Source of the DNA: Globodera rostochiensis
Lineage: Eukaryota; Nematoda; Chromadorea; Rhabditida; Heteroderidae
Reading direction: 5' to 3'
DNA length: 64,000 bases
Assembly: GCA_018350325.1 (NCBI GenBank)
Contig: JAEVLN010000009.1
Span: 765,388-829,387, forward strand
Shown here: positions 10,514-22,427 of the stretch, piece by piece
How positions within the stretch are numbered: the stretch's first letter is position 1
Layout: each line of letters begins with the position of its first letter
Program-made: the position numbers and the translations under genes
The notes under the pieces: generated by a model
What the model was told of the DNA's origin: nothing
The model's input: only the letters and a program-made list of their open reading frames with translations
Database searches by the model: none

Positions 10514-11282
10514 CTAGGGTTGGACGGGACCGGTACCGGGACGGGATTTCCCGGTTTTTCAGGTCCCGGTCCCGGTCGGCACTTTTTAAAAACTGAAAAT
10601 CCCGGTCCCGGTTTTTTGGTCCCGCCGGGACCGGGTCCAACCGGGACTAAATTTACACCCCTAATGATGGGATCATCGAGTGACTATTTCAATCTTTCTT
10701 ACAAGACTACCCCCCGAGTATTATATAGATGGTCTAGTGGTTTGTCATCTCCGTAATTCTTCTGGTGAGTGTTGGGTTCGAACCCGCTTGATGCAAACTT
10801 GTTTATCGTTTTTCCTCTACTCACATATACACTTCCCCTCAACCATTTTCCTAACTCACATAATCTCCCACCAATAATAAAAATGTTTTAATTAAATTTT
10901 TTTAAATTAAAATGCGAGCAAAAAAGAATTTTTGAAATAAATTCATCACATCTTCATGAATTTTTGCTTCAATTTTCTTAACAAATATCATTAAAATGTT
11001 CAAAAAATTTTCTCGGCGGCGCCTATCGGCACCGACGACCGCCACTCCCTAAAAGTAAAGCAGAATCTCAAAAAAAGCTATGATAAAATTGAAGTTAATG
11101 ACAATGAGGAAGAATATTTTTGAATAACAAAAAATTTTTTTGTTTTACCATTGAACACAAAAAAAAAATTTCCCTTGAAAAGTACCGGTACCGGTCCCGG
11201 TCCCGGTTGAAAATCTTGGTCCCGGTCCCGGTAAGTCCCGGTCCCGGTTTTTCCCAAAAGTCCCGGTACCGTCCAACCCTAG
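10514..11282. mobile_element. Inverted-repeat element with CCCGGT subterminal repeats
   Basis: The ends CTAGGGTTGGACGG and CCGTCCAACCCTAG are inverted copies, flanked by a TTAAAA direct repeat (10508-10513 and 11283-11288). Both subterminal regions consist of tandem GGTCCC/CCCGGT hexamers in opposite orientation. The middle holds a tRNA-like stretch (10723-10797) and one GGCGCCTATCGGCACC-type box near 11020, so it is probably nested. It encodes no protein. Confidence 0.65.
10723..10797 (+). other. tRNA-like sequence with A and B boxes (SINE or tRNA relic)
   Basis: TGGTCTAGTGG (10730-10740) fits the RNA polymerase III A box, and GGTTCGAACCC (10775-10785) fits the B box at tRNA-like spacing. 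However, the flanking 7-base segments do not pair as an acceptor stem and the T stem is one base short, so a working tRNA is unlikely. A tRNA-derived SINE head or a decayed tRNA fits best. Confidence 0.4.
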
Positions 11283-11607
11283 TTAAAACCATATCTCCAC
11301 CCATTTTCTTGTCTTAGTGGACGAAATTACATATTTTTGCGCTAGGGCCGCGATTTATATGGGAATCCATATTTTTTTGCGCACTCGGAACAGCGTATAA
11401 ATAACATAAATGATGTTTTTAGCTTTGTTTGGAGCTTCTAGAGCCCATTTTATAATCCATATTTTTCCATATTTCGCGATTTTTCAAAAATTCCTGAACG
11501 AAAATGCAATAAAAACGAAAAATACACCCCTAAAGATCGACTTTTTCAAAATTTACAAAAACGCACCCCTAAAAATTTTCAGCCAAACACATCAATATAT
11601 TTTTGAA

Positions 11608-14600
11608 ATGCATTCCGCTGAACAATATGGCAGCATTTTTGCCGAGCGTTGGTGCCGTGGCAGTCCACTTCTTCACATTTTTTCTCCGCAAAACAAGGTG
11701 CCCGCCCCCTAACAGAATAAAAAATTACAAAGAAAATTTTTTGTTAATTTTTTTGTTTGGAGCCCATTCATAAAAAATGCGCAAGTTTTAGGCCCTCATT
11801 TGGCGTCAGCTTTGGATTTGGTTGGCCGAGTCCGAGCGCGAGTTGGGCCTTGGCGCCCTGATCAGCAAGGAAATGGTGGACGAACTGAAGGCGCAAAAGG
11901 GCAACATTGACTGGGACAAAATCAAAGAAATCGAACGGCAATTGAAGCATGACGTCATGGCACACATTCAAGCATACGGCGAGGTTACAATTTATAAATT
12001 TCCGAGTCCAAAGAATGGGTAATACTTAAGTTTGTTGCCCCCATTTTTGAAAAAATAAAAAGAATTTTTAAAATTCATATAAAACATATTTCCGTGGGTT
12101 TTTGGGGTCACTGATCACGATTCTGACATCTGTTTAACCCAATTCCGAACCCGAATTCGAACAATTTTCCATAAAAAAAAAAAAATCAAAATTCACATTT
12201 ATTTCCCAAAATCGATGTAAAAATGGATGTAATAAGAAACCAAAGCAACAATTCACATTATATTCATATTAAGTGCGGCGAATAACTCATAGAAAGTGCC
12301 CAGTATTTGATGGATGCAGGTGCGATAGCGAATCATCCATTTTTACATCGATTTTGAGACATAAATGTGTTGAACGAATTCGAGTTTGGAATTGGGTTTA
12401 ATAAATGTCAGAATCGGCATCAGTGACCCCGAAAACCCCCGGAACATGTTTTATATGAATTAAAAATTTTTTTTTGATTTTTGGTTTTTTTTTCTCCATT
12501 TCTAAGGGCAAAAAACTTAAGTATTATCAAAAAAGGCCCGCATTTCGGAAAAGCGGTCGTCGCTTTGGGTGGTTGGCTGTAGGCAGGCCCGTAGCCAGGA
12601 ATTTTTTTTCGGGGGGGGCAGTTCTTACAAATTAGGGGTGTATTTTTTCCTTTTATTGCATTTTTGTTAACCAATTTTTCCAAAAAATGTTCGTTTTTAC
12701 GGGTTTGTTTTCCGTTTCTAATTTTGTACGAATTCCCTCCCCCCCTTTCGGTGTGTCCGTTGGCCAAAGGGATTATCCATTTGGGCGCCACCTCTTGTTT
12801 TGTGCAGGACAACGCCGACCTAATCGTTCAGCGAGACGCATTGGACCATTTGCTGAAAAGGTGTGCTTTTGTTGATGGACTAAAGTTTTTTAAATTTTAA
12901 ATTTTGTTGGCCACAGATTGGCCATCTGTTTGCATCGGCTGGCTAATTTTGCGGAGAAATACGCCGACGTACCAATTGAAGGGCGCACCCATTTCCAGCC
13001 GGCGTCGTTGACCACCGTCGGCAAAAGGGCCGTTCTTTGGGCGGACGGACTTTTACACGCCTTCAAAAAGGTCGAAAAAAAAGAAATTAAAATTTTAAAT
13101 CCGGAATTCTAGAACCAAAAGCTTTTAGCTTAATCAAGTGCGTGCCGAGTTCCGCTTCCGCGGCGTAAAAGGCGCGGTCGGCACGCAGGACGCACTGCTG
13201 CAACTGTTCGACGGCGACGCGGCACGCACGAAGGCGTTGGACGCCGCCGTTGCAGAAAAAGCCGGCTTTGGCACCAGAGTGTTTGGCGTTTGTGGCCAAA
13301 CCTACCCCCGATATCAGGTCTTTCGAAATTCGAATTGCTCAATGCTCAATTGTACGGCACGGGTGCACTTCATTTCCCCCCCCCCCCCCCCGCGAACCAT
13401 TAACAATGCTGACACTTTATCCGACAAACTAAAGCTAATAAAATGGTTATGCATTAAATTCTGTACAATGTAAGGCATTTCTTAATTTATTTTCCCTTTC
13501 CAAATTTTTGTTTTCCGAATTTTGCAACATTCGTAATTTTTTATTCAAATAATTTTCACACCGATGCCTGTAGGCGCCGTCGGACCCCTCCCCGTATTTT
13601 AAAAATTTTGGGTTGCAAATTTCTTAACAAATTGAGTCAAAATTTCAAAACGGTGGCGTCGGCACCGCCGGTGCACCTAAATTTTCATCAAGCATCTTCG
13701 CCCCTAATTTATTGCATTGTTTGTTTAGGATTTGTGTTAATAATTAAGAGAAGAAATGTTTTAATTATCATTTTATTTTCTTTGAAGGATTCCGACGTGC
13801 TTTTTGCCCTCTCTTCGTTGGCCTCTGCTACTGCCAAATTTGCGTCGGATTTGCGCATTTTGCAGGCGTTTGGCGAAATGAGCGAACCGTTTGACGCTGC
13901 GCATCAGGTGGCCAAAGATTTTTACAATCAAAGAATTAGAATTTTATGATACTTCCAATCTGAGAAAAATCGGAGCCGGACGGACAGCGATTGGAGTCAT
14001 AACTTGACTTCGGTGCTGGGTTGAGATTGGCCGGGATTGGATTTTCACGACTAAATTTTCAAATTATTTTGACCTCGCCTGCCCGTCTCCTCATTTGTTC
14101 GAACACTGGGAATCTGCTTTGGCAGTTGGGGCGTAATGAGCAAAAGCGAACTCGACCAGTTTAATTAAAAACCGCTTACACTCCCTCACAAATCAGGTGG
14201 GCAGCTCCGCAATGCCGTACAAGCGAAATCCGATGTTGTGCGAACGAATCTGCGGAATCGCGCGCTATATGATGGTCAACTCTTTGGTAGTGTTGATTTA
14301 GCAAAATATTTAAATAATTTTTTAATAATGAATTATATTAATTTTTTAATTTAATTTTTTTTGTTGAATGGGCGATTTGATTTGGTGAATTGATTACAGA
14401 ATTTAAAACAACCCAAAATTTGTGTCTATTTATAACATTAGGAATTGAAGATTTTTACAGTTAAAGAGAACAACAACACATTACTAAAATTATAAATTAT
14501 GTTTTAAGTTTAAACAATTTATTTTTCCTCCAAAAAAGAATCCGCTGTTCACATTTGCCGAGCAAGGCTTTGAGCGGACATTGGACGACTCGGCCAATCG

Positions 14601-15335
14601 CCGTGTTGTGCTGCCTGACGCCTTTTTGGGGGCGGACGCCATTCTGTCGACACTGCAGGCGTGATTAAAAAATTTCAACTGATCAAATGAATTTCTCCCC
14701 CCTCCCCCCTTCAGAAAGTGTTTGAGGGAATGTGCGTGTATGAGTCCGTCGTTCGCGCGAGCGTGCACAAATCGGGCGCATTACTTGAGCGTGCGCTGAT
14801 GCTGCTCACGCAACGCGGTGGCAATCGGCAGGAGGCTCATGAACGCATTCGCCAAATTGCGGTGAACGGCGTGACAGGCGACGATCTGTTGGGAGCGCTT
14901 CCACCGGAAGTGGGCTGATTTTTAAATTATTACTTTTGTTTTTAATTTCTTTTGGATTGAAATTTATATCAATTGTTGTCTTCATTAGTTGAAAAGATAG
15001 TTTTCGTATTTTTTTAATTGCTTTCTTTTTAATTTTGTTATTTCGCCATTAAAATTTTTTTTTCGATAATGACTGGTCGTTGTGGTTGTTGCATATAACC
15101 GTGCAACTAACAGGGACGGGAATGAATAGTTGCTCTATTCTCTGCCGGTTTTTATTTTTATTTTCAGATTCGCGACGACTTGCGCAAGTTGATCGATCAG
15201 CCTTTGCTGATGTGTGGTCAAGCGGGGCAGCAAACGCGTGATTTCCTGGCCAATGAGTTGCGTCCAACAATTGCGGAAGTCCTCGGAAGGGTTTCGGACG
15301 ACGACAAGCAGAAAACGATGGTGTTGGATGTGTAA
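11608..15335 (+). CDS. adsl: Adenylosuccinate lyase, ten exons
   Basis: Purine-synthesis enzyme of the fumarase/aspartase superfamily. It cleaves SAICAR to AICAR and adenylosuccinate to AMP, each with release of fumarate, in the cytosol. Exons are 11608-11697, 11792-11983, 12751-12860, 12917-13070, 13129-13317, 13788-13907, 14197-14286, 14539-14658, 14715-14909 and 15168-15335. Together they give 475 residues, against about 480 in animals, with every junction in phase. Visible landmarks in order: [10 protein letters not shown] near the N-terminus, [21 protein letters not shown] with the catalytic-region His, [13 protein letters not shown], the superfamily signature [14 protein letters not shown] with the flexible-loop catalytic Ser, and [11 protein letters not shown]. 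Oddities: the intron 2 acceptor reads TTTCG instead of AG, intron 8 starts with GC, and donors of introns 1 and 9 (GTGCCC, GTGGGC) are weak. If the intron 2 acceptor is truly broken, the copy may be impaired. Confidence 0.93.
12072..12461. mobile_element. MITE with long inverted repeats inside the adenylosuccinate lyase gene
   Basis: The left arm starting AATTCATATAAAACAT and the right arm ending ATGTTTTATATGAATT are inverted copies. Similarity runs about 100 bases inward, then resumes at the ATCGATGTAAAAATGGAT motif near the centre. The element fills half of intron 2, has no coding capacity, and lies upstream of the abnormal acceptor at 12746-12750. Confidence 0.7.
13557..13680. repeat. GC-box repeat in intron 5 of the adenylosuccinate lyase gene
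   Basis: Relics of the dispersed GCCTATCGGCACCG family (here a TAGGCGCCGTCGG variant, then GGCGTCGGCACCGCCGG about 70 bases on) sit in intron 5. A 16-base C-run precedes them near 13376-13391. They match the arms of the 8508-8985 foldback, including the TTGGGTTGCAAATTTCTTAA-type spacer. Confidence 0.5.
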
Positions 15336-16200
15336 TTGGATAATTTTCTTATTTATTTGAGTTTTTTGATCCGGATTAATTTGTTTCAAATTATAAAATT
15401 TTGCATCGGTAATACCTTCCCCCCCCCCATTACATTAATGATCTTTAGTAGTGCAATTTGGGTCAAGGAAATGTAATCGCCTAAAAGGTGTAAACGATGT
15501 TCAGGAAAAGTCAAATTACTGAGATTACGCAATTTTGCCGGATTACGGCTGTTCTTTAGGAGCCGGTTAAGCGTTGAACACGAATCCGAGCTCGAATTTT
15601 GCAAATTCAGAACCCGAATTCGAACATTTTCTAAAAATGTTGCTGAGGATTAAAATCTACAAAACATTTTTTGTTGGTGAGACTTACAAAGTCAGCCTTT
15701 TTTGTCACGAGACGCGTGGCGAGTGCGATTGGCCCCGATCGGCCTTATGACCGTTTTTCCTTCAAAATTATACTTTAAAATATTCTTATGTACGTATTTT
15801 CAAAAAACGAAAATTCCTTATTGATCGAAAATGATGGGGCTAAAGGTCAATTGGCATTCATAAAGCACGGATGGCAGGCAGCCTGCAGGTTGGGGTGGTC
15901 AATCCTACCCGCCCGCCCCCTCCTCCGCCGGTCGCGTCCACTCGGCTCACGGAGAGAGGAATTTGTCTGCTACTCTATTTCCCACTCATTCTCTGATTCG
16001 TGAGTGCCGACAATCAATAGAATATGATGCCGAGCGCCATCCCATTCGTTCATTTATTCATCCTTTTTTGGTGCACATGCACAGTCTGGTGTCCGTCCAT
16101 TTTCCTTCAATTCATTTGTTTTTGAGGCAGTTATATGTATATGACCTATTTAATTTTAATAACATTCGGTTTACCCACCATTTTTGTAAAATAAGCCTTT
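15336..16200. other. Intergenic region, no supported gene
   Basis: The 3' flank of the lyase gene. It holds a C-run near 15419-15429 and a CG-rich stretch near 15900-15950 with no stable reading frame. Nothing supports a gene. Confidence 0.45.
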
Positions 16201-16207
16201 TTTAAGT

Positions 16208-17790
16208 GAAGGTTGACGGGTTATCTGACAATCAAATCCTGGACCTTCTTTCCGACCAAATCGGACCCGGGGCCTTTCGACATAAATGAAAATTTTCGAA
16301 AATCGATTTTATAAAAAATCGTGCGAATCCTACCCGGTTTATGGTTTAAATTTTAGGTTCCCGAAACACCAAAAACAAGCTCGACTTAAAAAGTAAATTT
16401 CACAAAAAATGAATGGGACAGCCCGAACTATTGCTCCCTCCCATTACCCTCAAGACAGGGGAAGAACATGTGACTGGTTTCCTCTGGAGGAGGTCAAATT
16501 TAAAATAAATAATGTGACATATAAAGAAGCTGAATCAAATTACAGTAATATTTATAACTGAACAAATTAAGAAAATTTAAAAGATAATTAATTGCGACGA
16601 GGGTTTCGAGTGAACAAGTATTTAAAGTAACGAGAGATGTCTTCGACTAATAAAGAGAAAGCCTTTATAATTATAAAAACTGCAACAGAAGTACATCAAG
16701 TTGTGAGAATCTTTCCATAAAAATTTCATAACAAATAATCAAAATGTACTATAATTATTTAAAATTCTAAATTAATGTCAATTCAAATGCTTCAACTCAA
16801 AAGCCTATAAAATTGGATTGTAAAAATCACTGAAAAATTTGCCAAGTAATTTTAGATATTTCAAAAACAATAAAACTTAATTTGGTCAATAAATAAAAAG
16901 GGGTTGTTCATTTTTTAATGATCTCCAAATTTTTATATTTTTATCATTTAAAAATTTAAAATTAAAAAGAGAATAAATTTTGTTTTTGTATAATATAACT
17001 TGTTAAAAGTGCATCATATTCAAACACTTTGAATAATGTTACGAAGTTTAAATAACTAAATCTTAATAATTCAAAAAAACATTATTTCAATTGATAAAAT
17101 TAACAATTAATCATCTTACATTTTAATAAATAAAGTCAAAAAATTAAATATTAAAAAAATTTATACTTGCCGCAATTCGCTTAAATTCCCACTGATATTG
17201 ATAGTCGTTTTAAAAGTAGTACTAAACGAAAAACAAATAACATTAATAGTTATAAAGCGTTTGAACACTGGACAAAAACCGGAGTGAAGCTGGCCACGCC
17301 ATATCCCAACGCCAATGGACTGGTGAGAAGCATTGGAGGATAGGATGGGTGGTCCGCAAATTTAATTTAAGTTAGTAAATAAAATACTAAAAAAAATTGA
17401 AAATGAACAAATAATAATCTAAAAAATAAAAGAACTGATCTGAGAAGTGAAATTATTAAATATTACAAATAAATATTCTGCAAACAAATTTGAAGATCAT
17501 ATGAAATGATATCAAATTATTTCAAATACAAGTTAAATTATATACATTTATTTTAATGATTATTAAAGACTACATCAAGAATTTCGGAAAATGTCAAAAA
17601 TATAGATTTACTGTAAAAATGGCAAAATATTGATTTATTCTGAAAAATCTTTGGGTCAGCGCGATAACATATGTATAACAAAAATATGAAAAAGCAAAAA
17701 CATATGTAATTTGATTCCTTGTGAACGGGGAACATTGCCCAGCAATGATTGGAAACCCATCATTGGACACTAAAAATCGTGTAATAATGA
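16208..17790. other. AT-rich DNA with three exon-like islands
   Basis: In otherwise AT-rich non-coding DNA, three GC-richer patches read as possible exons. At about 16216-16285 both strands are open (minus reads SDLVGKKVQDLIV). At about 17255-17332 the plus strand reads FEHWTKTGVKLATPYPNANG before a GTGAGA donor. At about 17705-17777 the minus strand, after a TTTTTAG acceptor, reads SNDGFPIIAGQCSPFT. They may be exons of a long-intron gene or decayed fragments. No family is recognised. Confidence 0.3.
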
Positions 17791-18689
17791 ATTAATTTTT
17801 TACTAAATCAAAATGATCCATTTTATATCAACAAAAAGATTAATCAAAAGACTTCTCTGTATATAATCTCCAAGCACTCCATTATATTAGCGTAAACATC
17901 CAATAAAAAGTATATGTTCAGAAAAGAATAAATCAAGTTAAATATTATATTTTAAATATTATATAATAAATTATTTACATCGACAATTTTCAAAATTAAA
18001 AATAATTTATGCAATTTTATCTCCAAACACTAATTTTTGTGAAAAAAATTAATTAACCAACAAAAAGTAAACGCAAATTTTGACACGCAAATTTTGACAT
18101 ATTTTTTTAAAACAAAATTCCTTATGCGCTAGCAAATATATGTTAGAAAAATGCACGAATTCTTAATTATATCTAAATTTACTAAAAATAAAGTAGATGA
18201 GTTGGAAAACAATGTAGAACGTTGATGTTTTTTTTAAAATATGCAGAAGAGACAACAGATTTGGATCAACAATACCGTAATATCCGAAAGGTTTCAAAAA
18301 AACTTATCTTCTTTTTTAAAAAATAGTCACTTCTTGTTCATTTTTTTTTGAAATTTTTGCTATAGAAGAACAAGATAAACTTAAATTTTCTGATTTTTGG
18401 TTAAAATGAACTGTTTTTAACTCCGCTTTGCCAGATAGTTCTAATGTAGGAAATTTAATTTCAAATTTTTTGTTTGTAATTATAATAAAATTAGAATTAA
18501 GAAAATTGATATGGATTTATTTAATAATATTAACAAAAATATAAGTGGGCTACAATTTTTAGTTATTTGCCTATATTTTCTGCTAAAGTTAAAAAATAAA
18601 GCGCCTATGTAAATTATCAATGAATTAATTGCAAAACTTTGAAAACATTGAAATTAATTGTATAATTTGAATCGTTGTTATGGCAAATA

Positions 18690-20991
18690 ACGGCGTTTCC
18701 AATGAAAATGACTACAAATAAAATGACATCATCATTTACCGTTGGAATTGCAGTGTGAGGTGTGCCGGTTTTAAATGCGGATCCGCCCAGTTCGGCGCGA
18801 TTAGTCATAACATAGTTATTAGTAAACAAATAAAACAAAATTGATATCTTATAAAAGCTCTCAGTATGCTGAACCTTTGATAAAGCTAAAGCTAACCAAT
18901 TCGTCTTTAAAAAAAGTTATAGCTTAAAACGTGTGAAAATTGCCATTGTTCGTGCCAACTTTCATTGTGGCGTCATAACTTTCTTTGTTTAAGTCGAATC
19001 GCTCTTTTTTATTATAGCATCTACAGAAATAGTGCTTTCGAATGATAAGGATCGACTCTTTCAAAATTTTCAAAAAATGCACCCCTAAAAATTGACTTTT
19101 TCGCGACTAAAAATTCTGCCACCAAAAAATGAAAATTTTTAAAATTTTGCTTATAAAAAATTTTTCTGAAATGCCGTTAATTTACATATAAAATTTTTAT
19201 CTTTTTACTTCAAATATGACCATTTCTTGAAACTTGATTAAATTTTTGAAAATTTTATGCATAAATTGACTAGATTTTGGTCATTTTTGGCACATATTTT
19301 AGTACATATTTTGGCATTTTTGGTTTTTAATACATATTTTAGCATTTTTACATACATATTTTGGGTTTTTAAAACATTGTCAGATTTCAGGTCTTTTCCG
19401 CGTTGCCCTTTCAGCACAGCCGCCGAATACTTTGCTGCTCCATCCAATCGCCACAAATTGCGTTGCGCTCGTCCGAAACAGAAGAAATTAGTCGAATAGC
19501 CATCATTCATTAAAAAAATATTAAAACTGTTAAAACAATATTAGGAACAAAAAGAATATAAATTCAACTTTGGAAAAGGATTTATTTTCGGCCGTTGAAA
19601 CTCATTAGTTTATTCAGAAAGTGCCACTTCTATTGGTTATTAAAATAATATAAAGCACTCAAATGGCGCTGGCGTATAAATGGCCCTGACAGTTAAAACT
19701 ACCGGAATTTTTTCAAAAATTTCAACTTTGGAAAAATGTTAAAATAATATGTGCAAAAGCTTTGTCGCTGATCAGCCAGAATTGAGAATGCATTTATATT
19801 TTTGTGGATGAATGAGATTGTATTAATATGTATACTGTTAAAGTCTAAATATTCAAATATAAATTAGCAAAATAAGCCCAAGTTGACAAATTTCATCTCT
19901 TCCTGTGTTTATATGCAACCCTTTTTGCAGTAATAGTTGGAAGAAAGGTGTGTAATTCAAAATTACAAACATAAAGGCGATGTGCGCTTGAGTATCACCA
20001 GAAATCCAACCATGGCTAATTTTATTGCAAAAATGCCGCCTTGGAAAATGATCAATCACCAAATACCCCATGGTATTGATTAAACTTTTCCGGTACAATT
20101 TCCAATCAACTGGCACAAAAAAAATTAAATTCAAATCAATTAAAGAATATTTTATTTCAAAAAATAAACCTTTAGTGCTCCAAACCCTAAAATTTGCAGC
20201 CCTTTAAAATTGTAATTTTCTCGAATTATTACAAAATTTGGTACATATTTAAATAACCACTCTTATTATTAGTGATGTATGACGATGTCGGAGCATGATT
20301 GAGCACTTCTGCATAAATCATCTGCCCGCTGAACACTTGGCCATCGTCCCTGAGCAATTTATAAAATAACCAAAGTTTTAACAATCTACAATGTTTAAAT
20401 TCCACGAATTAATAAATTTAATATTTAAATAAAAATACTAAAAACTATGAACCAAATAAAATATGACAAAAAAGGCCGATTGTAAAAATCTTAAAAAATC
20501 GAATATATTGAAAAAATAAGAATTAAATAGCAAAAAATGAATTATTGTTTATCTGTACATTGAATAAACTCAATTTAATAATATAATTTGTTAGCTTATT
20601 TAAAAATTTCTTTTTAACTCGTTTCTTAACGTTGGAATTTTTTATTCGGTTGATTTATATTTAAAAATATTTATTTACTGATATGCTTATAAATTAAATG
20701 AAAAAAATTCTAGCCTTCTATTACTCTTGTCAAAATTAGAAGAAAATCAGTAAATATGAAAACATACAACTTTTAAAAAAAGAAATGCATTCTATTCTCA
20801 ACAATGGAACCAACGCCAGAATTGCAAGCATTTGTCACATACTTTGTCAATCCACATGGATTGTCCTTGAAGTAAAATAAAAAAATTAAATGCTCATTGT
20901 CATTGGAATTTAAGGGCTGGCAAATGAACAAAACTAATTTAACCTCATCATATATAAAAATATAAACGAAAAAACAAAATAACAAAAGCAT
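18690..20991 (-). CDS. Possible multi-exon gene of unknown function
   Basis: Four or five minus-strand islands have coding character, in this order. About 20790-20991: hydrophobic start MLLLFCFFVYIFIY and then DNPCGLTKYVTNACNSG. About 20265-20345: after a TTGCTCAG acceptor, GQVFSGQMIYAEVLNHAPT. About 19860-20115: VPVDWKLYRKSLIN and HGWISGDTQAHIAF. About 19380-19500: TNFFCFGRAQRNLWRLDG. About 18690-18810: RAELGGSAFKTGTPHTAIPT. The hydrophobic start suggests a secreted product. Exon joins were not resolved, frames between islands were not proven compatible, and no family is recognised. The alternative is a set of gene relics. Confidence 0.3.
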
Positions 20992-21535
20992 AAAGAGTTA
21001 CAGTGTTAAATTAAATCAAACAATTTTCAGTTTGAACGATATTTGAAGTTTGGTCTTTGGGTGTCATTATAAGTCACCATATTTATTTTTTTTTTTCAGA
21101 AAAGAATTATTTTATTATAAATTGGAGAAACCGAAAACGGGTAAACCGGGGGTAGCGGTTTTCGATTATGAGGGTTTTCGGCTCCGGCTTTCCGTTTCGC
21201 TTTTTGGACCAAAAAAACCAGTTTTGGTTCGGTTAACCGACCGTTCACAACCCTGTTTAAAATCACAAATTAAAATGCAATTAACGACAGCAAGCTTTTA
21301 AACGCAAAACATTAATCAGAAGGACTTTTCTGTTTATTTTAACCTTTAAATGAGAAAGTAATTTATAAAATAAGAGAATAATTGATTAGATTATTATAAA
21401 TAATAATGTAAATTGTAATGTCGAACGATCATCGTCCATATTGAAAGCCGTTTTTGATCAACAATTAGCAATTGCTTTGAACCTTAATATAAACTGCTCT
21501 TGTTGCTAATTTGAGTCAGTCTTGTGACGGAATAA

Positions 21536-21655
21536 AGCGATGAAAAAACCTTTCGGAGGTTAAAAGCAAAAGAAAGCTTCATCGAACGACTGCCGGGGGA
21601 GCGACTCCCGGCTCAGACCGAGTTGGAGGTCAAACCTCCACCATAAGCAAAGGCA
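21536..21655 (+). other. GC-rich island: three hairpins or a short exon
   Basis: Within AT-rich DNA this island can fold into consecutive hairpins. CGATGAA pairs with TTCATCG and encloses AACCT-TTCGG-AGGTT; then comes GCCGGG..CCCGGC; then TGGAGGT-CAA-ACCTCCA. The same stretch is also open on the plus strand (TFRRLKAKESFIERLPGERL and on to a stop after KPPP). It is therefore either a structured RNA or an exon fragment. Confidence 0.35.
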
Positions 21656-22427
21656 TTTTATAAAACTTATAAAATATATTATGCTTAATCTATCTGGATA
21701 AATCGAATTAAATTGTAAATCAATTTGTTGTTTGACAAAAATTCGCGATTACTCTAAAAAATATAGGTTTCAAAAACATTTTAACCAAAATTATTTAATA
21801 AAAATTTTTAATACGGTAAATAAAATAACAATAAATTCAAGTTCAATGCTGAAAATCACAAATAATGAGTTTTATATATATATCATTTGATGATGTATTT
21901 TTAATTATCAAACTTAAAAGAACGACTGTATGAGGAAACAACTGTCTTTGTGACGTATTTGTCATCAATGCAAGAAAACTGTGCAAAATATTAAAAAAAA
22001 AATTGAAAACGAACGAATGTAATCTAAAAAGAAAAAAATATAATTAATATTGGCTATCAAAACAAGATTAAAAAAACTTAAAACACAGACACAAATGAAA
22101 TGCATCAAAACTAAAATTATGCACGAATTTTAATTATTAATTATATTAATATGAATCAGGCATTATAAACGAGACTTTCTTCTATTTATCAACTTTTATT
22201 TAAAAATAAAATAATTTTAATTTAGATATATTATTGTGCTAAATGAAAATCAAATTATATACTATAATAGACAAATTTAACTTAATAATTATCGACAAGT
22301 TAATATGAAAAAATTAAACATAAATATAAATTTGGAAAAACAAATACAATTTCATTTTCCTAAATACTTAAAGCTCATTTTGCTTTCCTTGTGAAAAAAT
22401 ACAATAAAAGTTTAGAATTTAATTGCA

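Noticed and set aside
10723..10797. Functional tRNA gene
   Set aside because: The acceptor stem does not pair and the T stem is one base short, so only a tRNA-like relic is reported.
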